This document shows positions 43,935 to 56,927 of a stretch of DNA of 64,000 nt, one piece after another. Source of the stretch: Ditylenchus dipsaci. Lineage: Eukaryota > Nematoda > Chromadorea > Rhabditida > Anguinidae. How positions within the stretch are numbered: position 1 is the stretch's first letter; each line of letters begins with the position of its first letter. Where the stretch lies: NCBI GenBank assembly GCA_004194705.1, contig SADC01001275.1, positions 620,001-684,000 of the forward strand. Direction: 5' to 3'. The notes beneath the pieces are model-generated. The model did not search any database and was not told the DNA's origin. It was given only the letters and a program-made list of their open reading frames with translations. The translations under genes and the position numbers were made by a program.

Positions 43935-46900
43935 GACTATAAAAAGGCTTATTTTTATCTTCAAAACTATTAATAATTTTACTTCTAACCAAGAACTCGT
44001 GTCGGCTTTGAGCTAAATGGTTCTTTGCAGACTCACAAGGCAATAAATACAACTTATCTAGTATTGTTTCTCATTATTTTTCCTAGTCATGTTCAGTTGA
44101 TCGAATTTACAGTTAACTACTTTTCACAGGATAAAGAATGTATTCACAGTTCACTTTGCAACTTTCTTATGTCCCAAATTATATTTATTTCACATTTACA
44201 AAAAGCACAGAATCTTTTTTATGCAATCTTCAGTCCATCTAAATTCTTTATTTAACAAAAAACAAAAGTCTATCAGACTAAATGACCTTTACTATTTTTC
44301 GTTTTGCAAGGAATCAAAATTGCATAAAACCCATCTAAACCGCAGTAAGAGGGCAAGAACAGTGCTTGTCTTATTGTCTTTTTCGTCTGCAAGTATTTAT
44401 TTTGCTTTTTCGGTATCTTACTTGAATCTTAATATGGTTCCAATAACTCAGCATACAGTCGGACATATTCTATGCCTTTATAGATATAAATATGATTAAC
44501 TAAGACTAATTATAAATATTTTAGATAAATATTTTGAATTAACTGGGAATTTTATAAAAAAAGAAATAACCCAAAAACGGCTTTGTCAACTAAATATTTT
44601 ATTTAATATTTTTCTTTTGTTGTTTTTGACTATATTCTGCCTCTCAAAGTAGAAAAGAAACGGAAAATTTGCGTGGAAATTCCTCTGGGGATTAATTAGT
44701 GAGTGTGTATAGCAGTAGTAGAGTAGTAGTAGCGTATTTCTCCTTCTTTTCACCGTCCTAATTCTTTGTCGCTGGCGCCAACAGTCTTTTTTGACAATGA
44801 GCAGTATTTGGATTGGTTTGGTAAATTTAATTCAGAATAATCAAGTACATTTGAATGTACACTCTTGTTTTTCTTTTCACTAAAATTGCACATAGATGTT
44901 TTTTCTATATATTTAAATTTTATTTATCTATTTTTTTTCTGTGATAATGCTGTATTTATTTTCAAATTAGCTAAAAACATCTTTTTTATTATTTTTTAGA
45001 AGCCAAGTTTTTACAGCTTTCATCAAGCAAAAAGTATTTACATCTCTTTTTTTTTACCATTACACATAAAATGTCTAAAATATTAGCTTGTTCTTTGCAA
45101 AGCTGTTATATAGCAAAATTGTTGCATATGTGCCTAAGTATCACTAAGTTTTTGATTTGTTGCCAGTTATCATCACATATAAAGCGCAATTGGCTGTCAG
45201 GAACTAGAGAAAATATGGCGAAATTCCCAGAAGCAACAGCCATATAAAAAAGGGAAAGTCCCTGGCTGTTTGCTTGCCAACTTGTTTACTGCTAGTTTCT
45301 TGAGAAAAAGGGTAAAAGTTGGACGAACTTTCATGAGAAACTTACTTAATTATTATTAGTGAATTGAAAATAATTGTAAATTTGATAATTCTGTTGTGAA
45401 AATTAGTATAATACTACTTCATTTATTTGTTTGTTGTTAAAATAACTTTAGAAAAAATCATTTCAGAAATTTTCTTTACAATTATATAAACAATCCATCA
45501 AAAATTGCTTAGTAATCAAACAAATTAAAAAATAGGTTTTTGACAGCTGAGATTGTTAATGAATAAAAGTGAAAAAAAAGCTCGAAAAGTTGCTCTGTAA
45601 ATTTATGCTTCAGCAAAACAATTTGTTTGATAAACCGTCATCCCCTGATTTAATTTTTTCCTTAGAATTAAGTCTCTGACCTAGTTTTGCAAACTACTCT
45701 AAAGCATTTTATTCTTTAATTTGCAACCAGCTAGATAAACCAAAATTAATCAAAAGCAAATACTTGAGAAATGAAATATCTACAAAACACAATGCCAATA
45801 GCACTTTTCAGAGAAAGCATCCGTAGAGAAATCGTCAAGAATTCTTTTTGGCGATAATTTTTCACAATTTTTTTTATTAATTTGAGTATTTAAATATATT
45901 GCGTACAATATAAATGACTATTTTAATTCTAAAACACTTCAAGAACAAGAAATATCGCAAAAAATTCGATCAAGAGTAAACGCGAACAAGAAGACTCTTT
46001 CTTTAAAACAGTTAAAAACAAGGAGGCGTAGTTATTCGACAAAAACCTTCCTCCATTTTTAGAAGAAAAAAGGAGAAGTAGTTGTTTTTGTTAAAAAAGG
46101 TCATGGGTTTGTTCCCAAAATAAGTATACAAATTGTTCTACATTTATATACCGATCTTTTATTGCTTCTTTTAAGTAATTAATATAAAAATTATTTGGTC
46201 AAAAAACGCCAATATGCAGCTTTACTCAAATTTTTGATAACGCTCTTTAAACACACGGGCTTTTTAGCCGCCCGATAATCAGAACGATTTCTGGTCAGTT
46301 TCCAGTGCTCGATCAAAGGCTAAAAGTCGAATCGGTATATCACCTGGGAGTTGAAAAACAAAATAGATGCGTAAAATGTTGATTCTTCGCTGAAATATGT
46401 CATCAAAGCCGAGGGGGGTCGTTTTAAAGATAAGCAGATTGATGAAAAAAATATATATACGGTATATTAATATGTGTATGGCTTTTCACTTTTAGCAACT
46501 GCAACCACAAAACTTTCAACAAACCACAAAATTAGCTTAATTTTCATTGACAATCATTTTCGTGCTTTGTGTGTGTGTGCTTGCTTGATTGCTACACAAC
46601 TTCTAGTGCGTATTTCTCCAATATTATTTCTCCTTCTGCTATCTTCTTTTATTCTTTGGTGGTGTTGATATGAAGCAGTAGAGCAGTTGGAAGAGTCGTT
46701 GGGTGGTGATAGTAGTCGATTGACTGCTGCTGTTATTAATTATCAATAAAATGGTGCGGCTCTCTACCAAAAAGAGTCTTTGCTTTGTTTCAACTGTCTG
46801 TTTTAGGCAGTTAATCAATTTTTGTGAGCCATTTTTATTTCTCATACATGCACAGAGTCATGTGGCAACATTCTCATATTTAATCTGTCTGGACAAAAGG

Positions 46901-49900
46901 CAACAAACACTCTTTTTATTCAATTAGAGATGTTTCTTTCACGTTTTTTTTATCACCGTAACTTGTTTTAGGTAGGTTTTGTAAAGCGAGATTCTTAAAA
47001 ATCGATTCGAAAATTTCAAAAACCTTTTTATTTTTTGTTTGAGAAATGTCAATAAATGTTATAAAAAAGTTTGTGGCGAAGCCGGTCAGTGTTTTCAAAA
47101 AAAATATCCCTGACAATGCAAAAAGGTTACTCAATTTTTTGTTTTATCATTTACATTTATTGTTTTTGTTTAAATTCAAATATCCAACATTCAAAAATTT
47201 CGAATATCAATAAAATAGTCGAAAAAATATTTGAAAATTTCTATTATTTGAAAATTTCGAACATCGACGACCTCATATAATAACCCTAATCGGAATTTCC
47301 TAGCCGAACGCTCAAGAATTACATAGTGCAAAAGTATTTGCTATATATTACGTTACACTGTTTTCCTCCAATTTTATATAGAATGAATGTCCCAAAAAGT
47401 GATAAATAAAAGAGCAGACTGTTGTTTTAATTATTTACTTCCTCGTGCTACTACTCACCTTTCCCCTTTCTCTTTTCTCAGCGCTTTTCCAGTTTTTTAA
47501 ATAAATTTTATTTAGTCAGCTGATTTCCAAATATATTCTCTAAGTATTAGCAGGGAAAATTCCCTCTCCAAACTAATCGAAGTCACCAGACATGACCATA
47601 ATCCTTGCGTTTCTCTGACGACGCAGATCAGAAAAGTTCCCCTGCTGATAAATTGATCTAGTGGTGCTTCTCTACAAAATATTGTGAAGCAAATTATTGA
47701 CAAATTGCAAATATTGCCTCCGGCCAACATAATAATTATTCTGTGCTTACGCTATCTGTATGCAAGGACCATCGCTGTCGCCGGCAATTAAAATTTGACG
47801 CATTTGAACGCGTCAAAGTTATTTGTTATTCCGAAAATATTTTTTAAATTTATTAACAGTCAAAATATATTTGCGAGTAGTAATCCAGCTCTGTAAATAT
47901 TAATATGTAACACAAAAAGTGCATTTAAATGCTTTTTAAAATATTTGCCAGAAAAATTCAAAAAAATCAGCTTGAGGGGCCAAGGCATGGTTTTTTTCAA
48001 GTCCCGCCAACGCATATAGAGCCGAATTTTTCATCGTTGTTTGTAATAGCCTCGGGGTGATTAAAACCAATTTATTTTTCTTCCCTATTGTGCTGGAGAT
48101 CTGATCTTTTCTCTTGGTCAGCTCACTTTCTTTTTCGGTGCAGGAATGTGCTTCTTTTTGCAAAGCTTTTTGCAAGGAAAATCTTTGATAAAGAAAAAAT
48201 TGCAAAATCAATCTAATGCTTTAACTATGCATTTGCTATACACAGTTTTAAATTTGATATTCATTAACTGTGCCACTGACCATATTAAGAGCTTAGTATT
48301 TTCACAGTCGATTTTGTTTTTGCTGTCTAAAATGTCTATCTGTCAACTGCGCCATAAATAGTATGAATTGAAAATATGATTATATTTTCAGCAAAGGCTT
48401 GCCTAAATATGTCTTTTAGACAGCGATATCTGCGGGTGTGTCACACTTTCGGGACCTCGGGAATTATTATTTATGGGCTTTTGTTTCTCTGTGAGATTTT
48501 AAGGCTGATGAGGCCGGTTGGAGAGATAGACTGGAGATAAATGTGCTGCTGATCGTGATGTGAAATACTATGTCCAATGGGTGTGAGTGTCCTCTTTGTT
48601 GTCTGCTGCTGCTGAAAGAAAGATGATGAGGCTAGCATGTTGTTTGATTTAAGGAGTGCGGGATGGCTGAAAAAACTCTGTTACCAGATGAGAGGCAATG
48701 ACGAGTGAATGGGGAAAGGAGGGCATATTTCGCAATTATGACCATTCACATAAAGATAGTCAGTCAGTATTATGATTAACATGTGTGTGCATGTTTTGCA
48801 AATACAATTCTGTGTAAAGTTAACTATGCTGTCTTCTGTGTATCAGGGCTGCATCAGAGTTCATAAAATATCCGTACGGATAACGGGTGTCAAAAAGTGT
48901 CACATATCGATTATTTGATACCGAGTTTTCGGATATTTTCAATAAATTTAATTTTTTTGTCAAAATAGTACAAAAAACGCCAAAAAAAACGAGCGGCTTT
49001 TTCGGATATTGGTATCGAAAAGTGCCGGATATAGGATATCCCTATAACATGGAAACTTATGACCAGCAAGCGTGAGAAAAAAGTCGATTGGAAGTAGTTA
49101 CGCATAAAAAACTATCAAGCATGACCTTTTTTGTCATTTTTAATCGTTTTCTGCCATAAAAACCCTTTTTTCGTAAAATTTTAATGTAAAACTATTAAAA
49201 CTAAAAGACTTGCTATAAAAACCTTCTTTACTTTTTTCTGAAAGCTGCTTCCCTGTTTCAATCTTGGCTGCTAGCCAGTTAACTATTTCAACCATCCTTT
49301 TCCTTGTTGTTCTGCCTGCATCCCAAACTAAATAGCCGACATTTAGCAGTGTGCTAGTCAAGTTGGATGTTAGAGGGACTGAGCGAGCAAAAGGACTAGT
49401 AAGTAAGAGGTTGGAGTCTTTCCAAACCACTCACACATTCATTGCATGAGTCTGGAATGCTCTCCTTTCTGCTACTCAACTACCAGCAAGACATGTGATT
49501 TCTGCCCACCCAACATATATCCCCTCACTCACAGCTTTGTGTGTCACATTTTTTCCTGTTAGTGCTCCTACCACCATTACCAGCTACTGCGACACCAGCA
49601 TCTTTTTAAATTATTTTTTATCTGTTTTAAGTTTTTAGTAGACTAGTCACATTTATTGTTTCATGCCATGTTCGCAGTACAGCTATTAAATTTATTTGTA
49701 GTGGTGAATAACCCGTATGGTTGAAATTTTTTCAAGCTGTCGCGATAATCCCGGTGCATATTTCAAAAAAGACAAATTGTCATTGAAAAGATGACAAGTT
49801 GGCGATGCTTACTGTGATATCTCAAATATTTTCTTTAGTGATGTGGCTGGTTTAGCACTCAAAATGAAGCTAAGATCATCTTCTATCAACTAATAACACA

Positions 49901-52900
49901 TTTTAATGATGACCATAAAAATAATAGTAAAAAAATAACCCGTGAAACCAATTAGAAACCTACATTACACCTTTACTTGAATAAAATTTAAAAAAATGAA
50001 AACAAACACGACTTTTAAATTTTAAGTGATCAAAATGAGACCCGAAAATTATCGAAAACTGAACAAATAGTAAAGCTTAATAGGCTTGATCACCTTTTAT
50101 ATAAAGAACCATTAACTATTTTTTCTTTATTTTTTAAATTCTATTTATTTGTTCTGTCAAGTATTAATTATTCCTATTTCAATAAATTTTTGTCTAAAGC
50201 ATAATATATAAAATGCACTTGTATGATCAGATTTATTAGCCGGCTGAGTCCACAAACTGATTCTTGGTTTTAGAGTCAGTCTCATTGAAAGAAAAAAGTA
50301 ATAGTATTATTTTATTCTTTTGTTCCCCACCGTTCATTTCCAATGCTTCCCCAGCTCCCATTTGTTTTGTCTAGGATAAAAAGGCAGTAGCTAGCTAGTA
50401 AGAGAAAGAAGGAAAAAAACGCCTGGGATAACACCAGCCAGCTAGCTTTGTGTCTACAAAACAAATAGACCCAAAAGCCAGCCAATGTTGCCATATTATT
50501 TTTCCTTGCTATGCTTATTACTTCCCGAAAATTTTTTAGTCTATAAAGCTAAAATTTAGTTCTACAATTTTTAGAATTTGTGAGTATATATCTGTCTGTG
50601 TTAACTGTTTAACTGTTAAATTTGACGATAGTCGGGATGACTGACGCCGTTTGATGGTGACCATTGAACACCACTCCACCACTGAATTTTTTCAAAAAAC
50701 GTTCAGCAAGCATTTTGCTGCGTATAGGCTTGCGTCATATTATTAGAAAGCTTGAAAATAGCACAAAACTTTATTGTAAAAAGTCGGTGCTTGAGCCAGT
50801 ATTGGTTTACACGGCGCGGAGGCATACTTGGTCTGACTAGTGTGGCAAACCGACACACAGAGGTGTGACCAGAAATTTTTTCAGGGCGTACTAAATCTCC
50901 TAGAAGTGATTAACTGTTTAAGACTTTAACATTGTTTTTATTCTATAATAATTTTCAAAAAATCAAAATCAAAAGTCCGGTCAGCTTCTCGGCTGCCGAC
51001 AGTACTGCAGTTGCCGTTGCTGTTGTAAAAAATACTAAAAACCTACTTGTGTGGATTCCATGCCAGTTCTTAGCTCCTCCTCACTTTTGTCTTTCTCCTT
51101 CTACTTTCCAAGTGATCAAATTAGTAAGGATAATAGTGGGAGCGAACAACAGCAGGATAATCATCCAAGTGACCTTTCCTGCTGGTTTTGCGCGCGAAAT
51201 TTTGGCGCTCTTTGCCAACAGTGATGTGTTCCCAGGCTGTCTTCTTTAAGCAGCGGTTTCAGTTGGTATCAGGCACAAATTAATTTACTCAACTTTTTTC
51301 CGATTCATTGCACTACCTGCCAACTCATCTTGTTGATGTGAGATTCAATTTAGTTATTCTTTTGCCTGTTTGTAGACTTTTTGTCTTGTTTTCCTGATGT
51401 TTATAAAGATGTGGTTGATATGCACATCTTGTGATATGGGTTGCACTTCAAACCAGGCCTTGCTTGAATATATATATTTGGCGATCGATTGCAGCAGACC
51501 CATGGTAACCTTCGTCAATGGTTGGCTGTCTTGCAAAAATCATGTGATTTAACCATTTTTGAGTGCTTGTCTTATTATGCTGACTCTTTTTTATTATTTC
51601 TTCTTGCTTTTGCTTTATTTTATCTATTTTTTCAATGCAAAGCTTATTAAGTATTTGTTAACTTAATTGTTGCCTATCTTGATATTAGTTGGTAATCTTT
51701 GAAAGTAAAACTTTTCGATAATTTTGAACGAAAACAATAAATTTTTGCTCGGCATTAGACTCGCACTTTTTGTAGTAGAAAATTCTTAGAAACGGAATAA
51801 TTGAAAGACTATTTTTTTCTAAAAATCTGGTCATGCAATTTTAATGGGTAATCGGAAGACCACCCGCATACCTTTGTTTGGAAGTTCAGTAGCTGCAAAA
51901 AGTTTTTCTCTTCTTCTATTACATTTTTAATTAGAATGAGAACGTCTGTAGTGCTCTTTTAATGGCGCTATGTAAGTGCAAACCAGGATACACTTTTATT
52001 TGGCAGACATTTAGTGCAGTTTTTTGCTTTTTTTTTTAATCATTGCCTTTTTCGACTCAAGTAATACATATATATTCTTTGAGAAATAGTCATTTTCATA
52101 GTTAACTATCTTTACACTTAACTATATTCTATTCTCTTCAATTGCCATTTCACAACATTCAGCTACATCAACTACCCATATACAGACTCCTTAATTCACA
52201 AAATAAGTTTGTGGTATTGCATTTCGACCCACTTTTTGAAAAGTTTTTCCAAGCAGTTACTATGTTTTTCGTAGCTCTATTCTACAATTTGAATGGTAGC
52301 CTGTCTGAGAGTGTTCTTTGATTTGGCTTATTATCGATGGAGCATTTGCTTTGAGGTTATTTTTTTGAAGAAAATTTGCAATTCTAATATTGATGGTCTC
52401 AACCTAACTTTGAACTCTACGCAATCTTTGTTTACATCGCACTACCGGGTTGTCTTCAAGACATTGGTCTAAAACGACAATTAAGAAATTAGCTACATTT
52501 GTCACATTCTGGTAAAAGGCTTATTATATACGGTAATTTTATTTTCAATTGACAATTTTCTCATAGTTAACTATAAATTTGGCTATTTTCCATACCTATT
52601 TCTCAAACTACTCATTCTTTTAGTTGTTCCCTCTTCAAAGACATGCTCTGAGTATATGGGCGTATGAGGGAATGTTGGATTTGAGCCAAGTGCTGCTGGC
52701 ACTCATGGGGAGGCTGTTGTTGTTAGGTGAGGAAAAAGAGAGAGCAGGGGAAATCCAAATCCCTTCACTGGCTGTTGAAAGTTGAAAGCACGTGAGACAG
52801 CATTCTCTCAGTTGATTTCATCGTTTAACTACCCTCACTCCCTTATTCATGCCTTCCATTGTTTCAACATTCTTTTTTCAAATGTTAATTGCCAATATTC

Positions 52901-54500
52901 AAATTTTTCATTCTTTAGCCAAAATCTTTTGGAGATGCTATTGAAATTTTGGCACTCATTTCATTCCTTGTCACGTGTTTTGTGCTTACATATGTATTTA
53001 TTTCGCCTTTTAAAAGTTTGAAAACAAATTTCTTTTGTTCCTCAAGTTCCCTTTGATGAATCAGCAAATTTTTTGTATGTTTATTCTAACTTAAGCAGAT
53101 TTAATTGGCTGAATATATAGAGAAAATACATAGCATGAAAAAATTGACTTTTTTGTCAGTTTAGTTCGAAATATCCCAAGAATTCCTATTTAACCAATCG
53201 GTTTTTTGAATACTAGAAGAATTCTGGTGAAAATCTCAGTAACCGCCGTTTTTACGACCCCCTTTTTCGAAAATAGTGGGTCATTTAATCGAAGATCTTT
53301 TGCCTTTTAAGCAAAATTATTAGGTTTTTGAAAAAATCCTGAAAAACAGAAATCCCTTTGATATTTTGTACTAGACTGACAAATCAGAGCTTAGAAGAAA
53401 TTACAGAGTCAGGCTAAAAAAGTATCAGATCCTATGCGGGAAGCAATTTTTTGAAGGGTTGTTAAATCGAGGGGCATCTCTATTTTCATACATCCGAAGT
53501 TTTCTGGCATTTTCAAAAAGTGCATTTTGACTGTTTTGGAAGGAAAGGGTCATTTTATTCAGTGTTTTGCAAGCTTTTGTTCTTTAAGATGGTGTTTGGT
53601 GTTTTAGAAAGACATGAAAAAACTTCTCCTCATCTCCCTCTTTTTCAATAATACAAAGTATCCAGCATAAGGATCATAATGACTACTACTTTTTAACATA
53701 TTGCTTTTATTAATAATAACGATCCAGGATCAAAGGAAACTCCTTCAGCCAGCTGGATGTCTTACGACAGATGAAATGACTTATTTCTTTCATCCAGCGA
53801 GATAACACTTGTAGAACAAGTAGTAGTCTAGGAGAGACCTCTTTAAGTAGCCTTTTCTCACACTTCGCTCCTAAAAAACTAAAAGGCGGACTATCGCTTC
53901 ATAAAACTTGTTGTAACAAAACCAAGAGACAAATTTCTCGGAAAAATTCTTTGCTGATCACACACACACATATCATTGGTCTGTCTACTTGTATGTGCAG
54001 TCTGAAGCTGCACAACATTCATGCGTCCAGACACCACCAGCTTCAAAAAAGACATCTTTAAAAATAGTGACTTTAGCTCACAGTTAAGTGCTTTCTAAAA
54101 TTAATTAATAATTGAGTGAGATGAGCTTAGGTTGATTTACATTTAGTTTTTTTGTAAAACGGAAAACAGTTTTTTGCAGTTTTTCTGCTCAGTTTTCTAC
54201 TCAGTTTTCTAGTAGAAAGTCTTTGTTTCATAATTATTTTTCAAAAAGCAGTTTCACATTTCATCAGCTAATTACAAGACTTTTATATAAGCTGCTGTTT
54301 TTCTATGATAACTGTATGCACACATGTACCCAGCAAACCAGCCATTCTCTCATTTTTCTTTAGTATTTTCTCTCATATGTATGCCTAAGTACAGCTAGCT
54401 AAGCAAAACGTAGCTATAGCTATTTTCCAGCCGGCCAGCTCACCTGCTCAAAAACACTACCTTTTCAATAGCTTATGTCTGGCAGAGAAATAAACTCAGT
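43935..54500. other. 10.5-kb AT-rich noncoding stretch, scattered GTTAAC motifs
   Basis: No gene supported; frames found are short, lack ATG or motifs, and are not bounded by matching splice sites. A fragment AAGGACCATCGCTGTCGCCG at about 47764 is a solo TTAA-family end. At 48864-49045 an inverted repeat around CGGATATT and GGTATCGAAAAGTG is seen. A diverged copy of the 24489-24729 element lies near 53150-53480. Confidence 0.4.
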
Positions 54501-55190
54501 GAAATACTCATGTGGTGTGTCTGCATAAATTCAGTAAGAGCAGCTGCAGAGAGGCAATTTGGAAAACTTCCAGCTTTAGTGGTGAGTTGGCGGCAAAGCT
54601 AGACCAGGCAGACATCTGCCAAGGAACAGCAGCCACCCAGCAGTTAGAGAAGCAGACACTTTTGGCGGGAGGGAGACCAACCCACACACACACCCATGAC
54701 ACACACACAGGCTGTCTTGTGACCATTGCGAAATACCTAGAGAGGCAAGCAATGGGTGCTCCACCCCTTTTTGCTTGCGTATGCACCAAAATATACCCTG
54801 AGTATAGGGGTGAGTGTGTCTGGCTGGGTGTGAGCCAGCAAGCAAGCGCGCTGCCTCAATCTCTTTGGAGGACTGCTGCTGCTTTTCTCAGTCGAGTGAG
54901 CAGTGTGTGTGGGGGTGGCGGCCATCCTATTTTCTTACTAGAATGCGGACGGTTTAGTAGTGCTGCTACTGCCGTAGATTTATTTTATTTCTTTTCGTTG
55001 TTGTTGGTGGCGCTGTGGAAGGAGGGGATGGGCAGCCCTGATTTTTCTTTCGGTTTCTTATCCACACACACAGTTTTTCTTCTCTTTCTTCTGTCCTCAA
55101 GTTTATGTATCTTTGATAGTTTTTATTGTGGAATTCTTTTTGATATGGAGTTGCCTTCCATTGTTTTCGCTCAATCGATAGTTTTATGAT
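54501..55190. other. GC-richer island upstream of the kinase gene
   Basis: This segment is visibly richer in G+C than its surroundings and has CACACACACCC tracts and GTGTGTGGGGGTGGCGG. It is open in one plus frame (225 codons from a GTG) and in minus frames, as expected of GC-richer noncoding DNA. The predicted peptide has no recognisable domain. It could be a distal promoter or untranslated first exon of the kinase gene. Confidence 0.35.
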
Positions 55191-56927
55191 GGACTTTTGG
55201 GAATAACAATCAGTATTCTTAATTTTTTTTAGTTTACCCTTTTGACCTCTTAACTATTTGTTTACGAATATCATTTATCAAAATAAATGTTAATTTTCAT
55301 TGTTATTTTGCCCTTTTAGAACAGTTTTTCGTACTTTTATTGTGCACTTTCCGATTTATTGATTTGAGTTCCATACTTTTTACCCAAACCATTCTTATTG
55401 ACTAATAGTTGGTTGACTGACTGCTTACCTTGGTTGACTGACTAACTTCTTTCATTTTCTCTTAATAATTAGACAATCGATTGATGGACAGCCCCAACTG
55501 TGAGCAATTACCATTTTGTATGATTTCCTGGCTTTTTTTGGTATTTCCGCCGTCATTTCCTGTGGCGCCTTTGCATTGCTGAATTTTTCGGAAGAGCAGT
55601 CAGAGAATTGTTGTAGAGAATGTCTGCTTTTTTAGGCTGATTGCCTTTCTCTACTAGTCTACTATTGCCAATTTGTGTGGTTTGCAGTTGGTCTTCTTGC
55701 AAAAAAGTATTGGAGTCTTGTTGGGAATCAGAGACTTCTGATCTTTGCTTCCTACAGGCTGGTCTACAATAGTGCATAAATTGACAAATATGTTTATGTT
55801 TGATTTATCAGCTGCTGACAAACTTTATTCCGCATTTTTATCCAAATGTTATTATAATAGTGAGTGCGTTCCTTCATTTTGTATGTAATAATTTGACTAG
55901 GCTTAGGCCATATTACAGAATAAATTGGTTAGGATATATTTTTTGTCAGCTCTCCCATTTTTATAATGGTTTGCTTTCATTTTTACGTTGTTTATATTTT
56001 TTCGTTATATATGAGCTTTTTCGCTGTCAAACCAGACCACCCACCTTATTTCCTTTTAGTTTGCAGCAGAATTATAAATTTGCTAAAGAATATTTTATGC
56101 GTTTGACTTGCAAATCGTCTTTATTTGAGTCTTGCCCCCATTTTTCGATTTACATCTATTAAAAGTTTGTGTCGCTTTTTTGGCCTTAATCAAAGGAATT
56201 TCGATGGAATTTTTTTAGAGTTTGAAAATTTATATTTATTTATTCTTTTTGCATGGTTTTGTTTTAGTCTAAGTATCAAGGTCTTTATTTATATAAAAAA
56301 CTGCGAGTGAGTTTGACTCGGAATTTTTCGCATTCTGCTTTTTCAGTTAACTGTTAAGGTTTCTTTGCAGCTAGACGCAGTTTTTTCACGAGTTTAAGAA
56401 GCTCAAAATTAAATACTAGTTATACTTTAATATTATTAACTTTACGTGTTAACTTTGAGTTATTATAATATGTAATCGCGTTTCGTGTTTATTTTCATTT
56501 TTTTCTCCAAACTAAATATGCTTAATTTTGTAGACTATAGCAATCCTTGCATTGTGCGTGTTCAACCTCCTAAATCGTCTTCCTGAAGGTGCCATCGCTG
56601 AGTGAAAAGCAAAATCACCATCACCACCAACACTTCAACCAACCTTTACCTTCAGCCAATTGACTATCTGTATTCTATAGTTGATTTTGGCACACCATAA
56701 ACAGCAAAGAGCCAAAGAGTTTGACCAAAAAGCAAACTCTTTTTTGGCCCACAAGAAATTCATCGTCGGAATCCGACTGAGCAAAAGACAGCTCCAGTGT
56801 GTCGGATATTATTCCTCTACCATATTTTGATCATCCCAACCAAAGTTTTTGGGATAAACTAGACAAACGTAGCTACCTTTTTTATTGCTTGTGTGTGACT
56901 AGAGCTTCTTCTTTTCTGTTAACCTTG
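55191..56927. promoter_or_regulatory. AT-rich region upstream of the kinase start
   Basis: No coding sequence supported. Contains CAGTTAACTGTTAAGG at about 56345. It is the immediate 5' flank of the kinase and may include its promoter or leader exon; nothing decisive is visible. Confidence 0.3.

Noticed and set aside
43480..44052. 85- and 65-codon minus-strand frames
   Set aside because: Both run through the ATTTGGTAAA foldback arms and reflect its repeated units.
54512..55189. 225-codon open frame on the plus strand
   Set aside because: It starts with GTG, not ATG, is low-complexity (THTHTHDTHT, runs of L and F), has no recognisable domain, and other frames are also open in this GC-richer patch.
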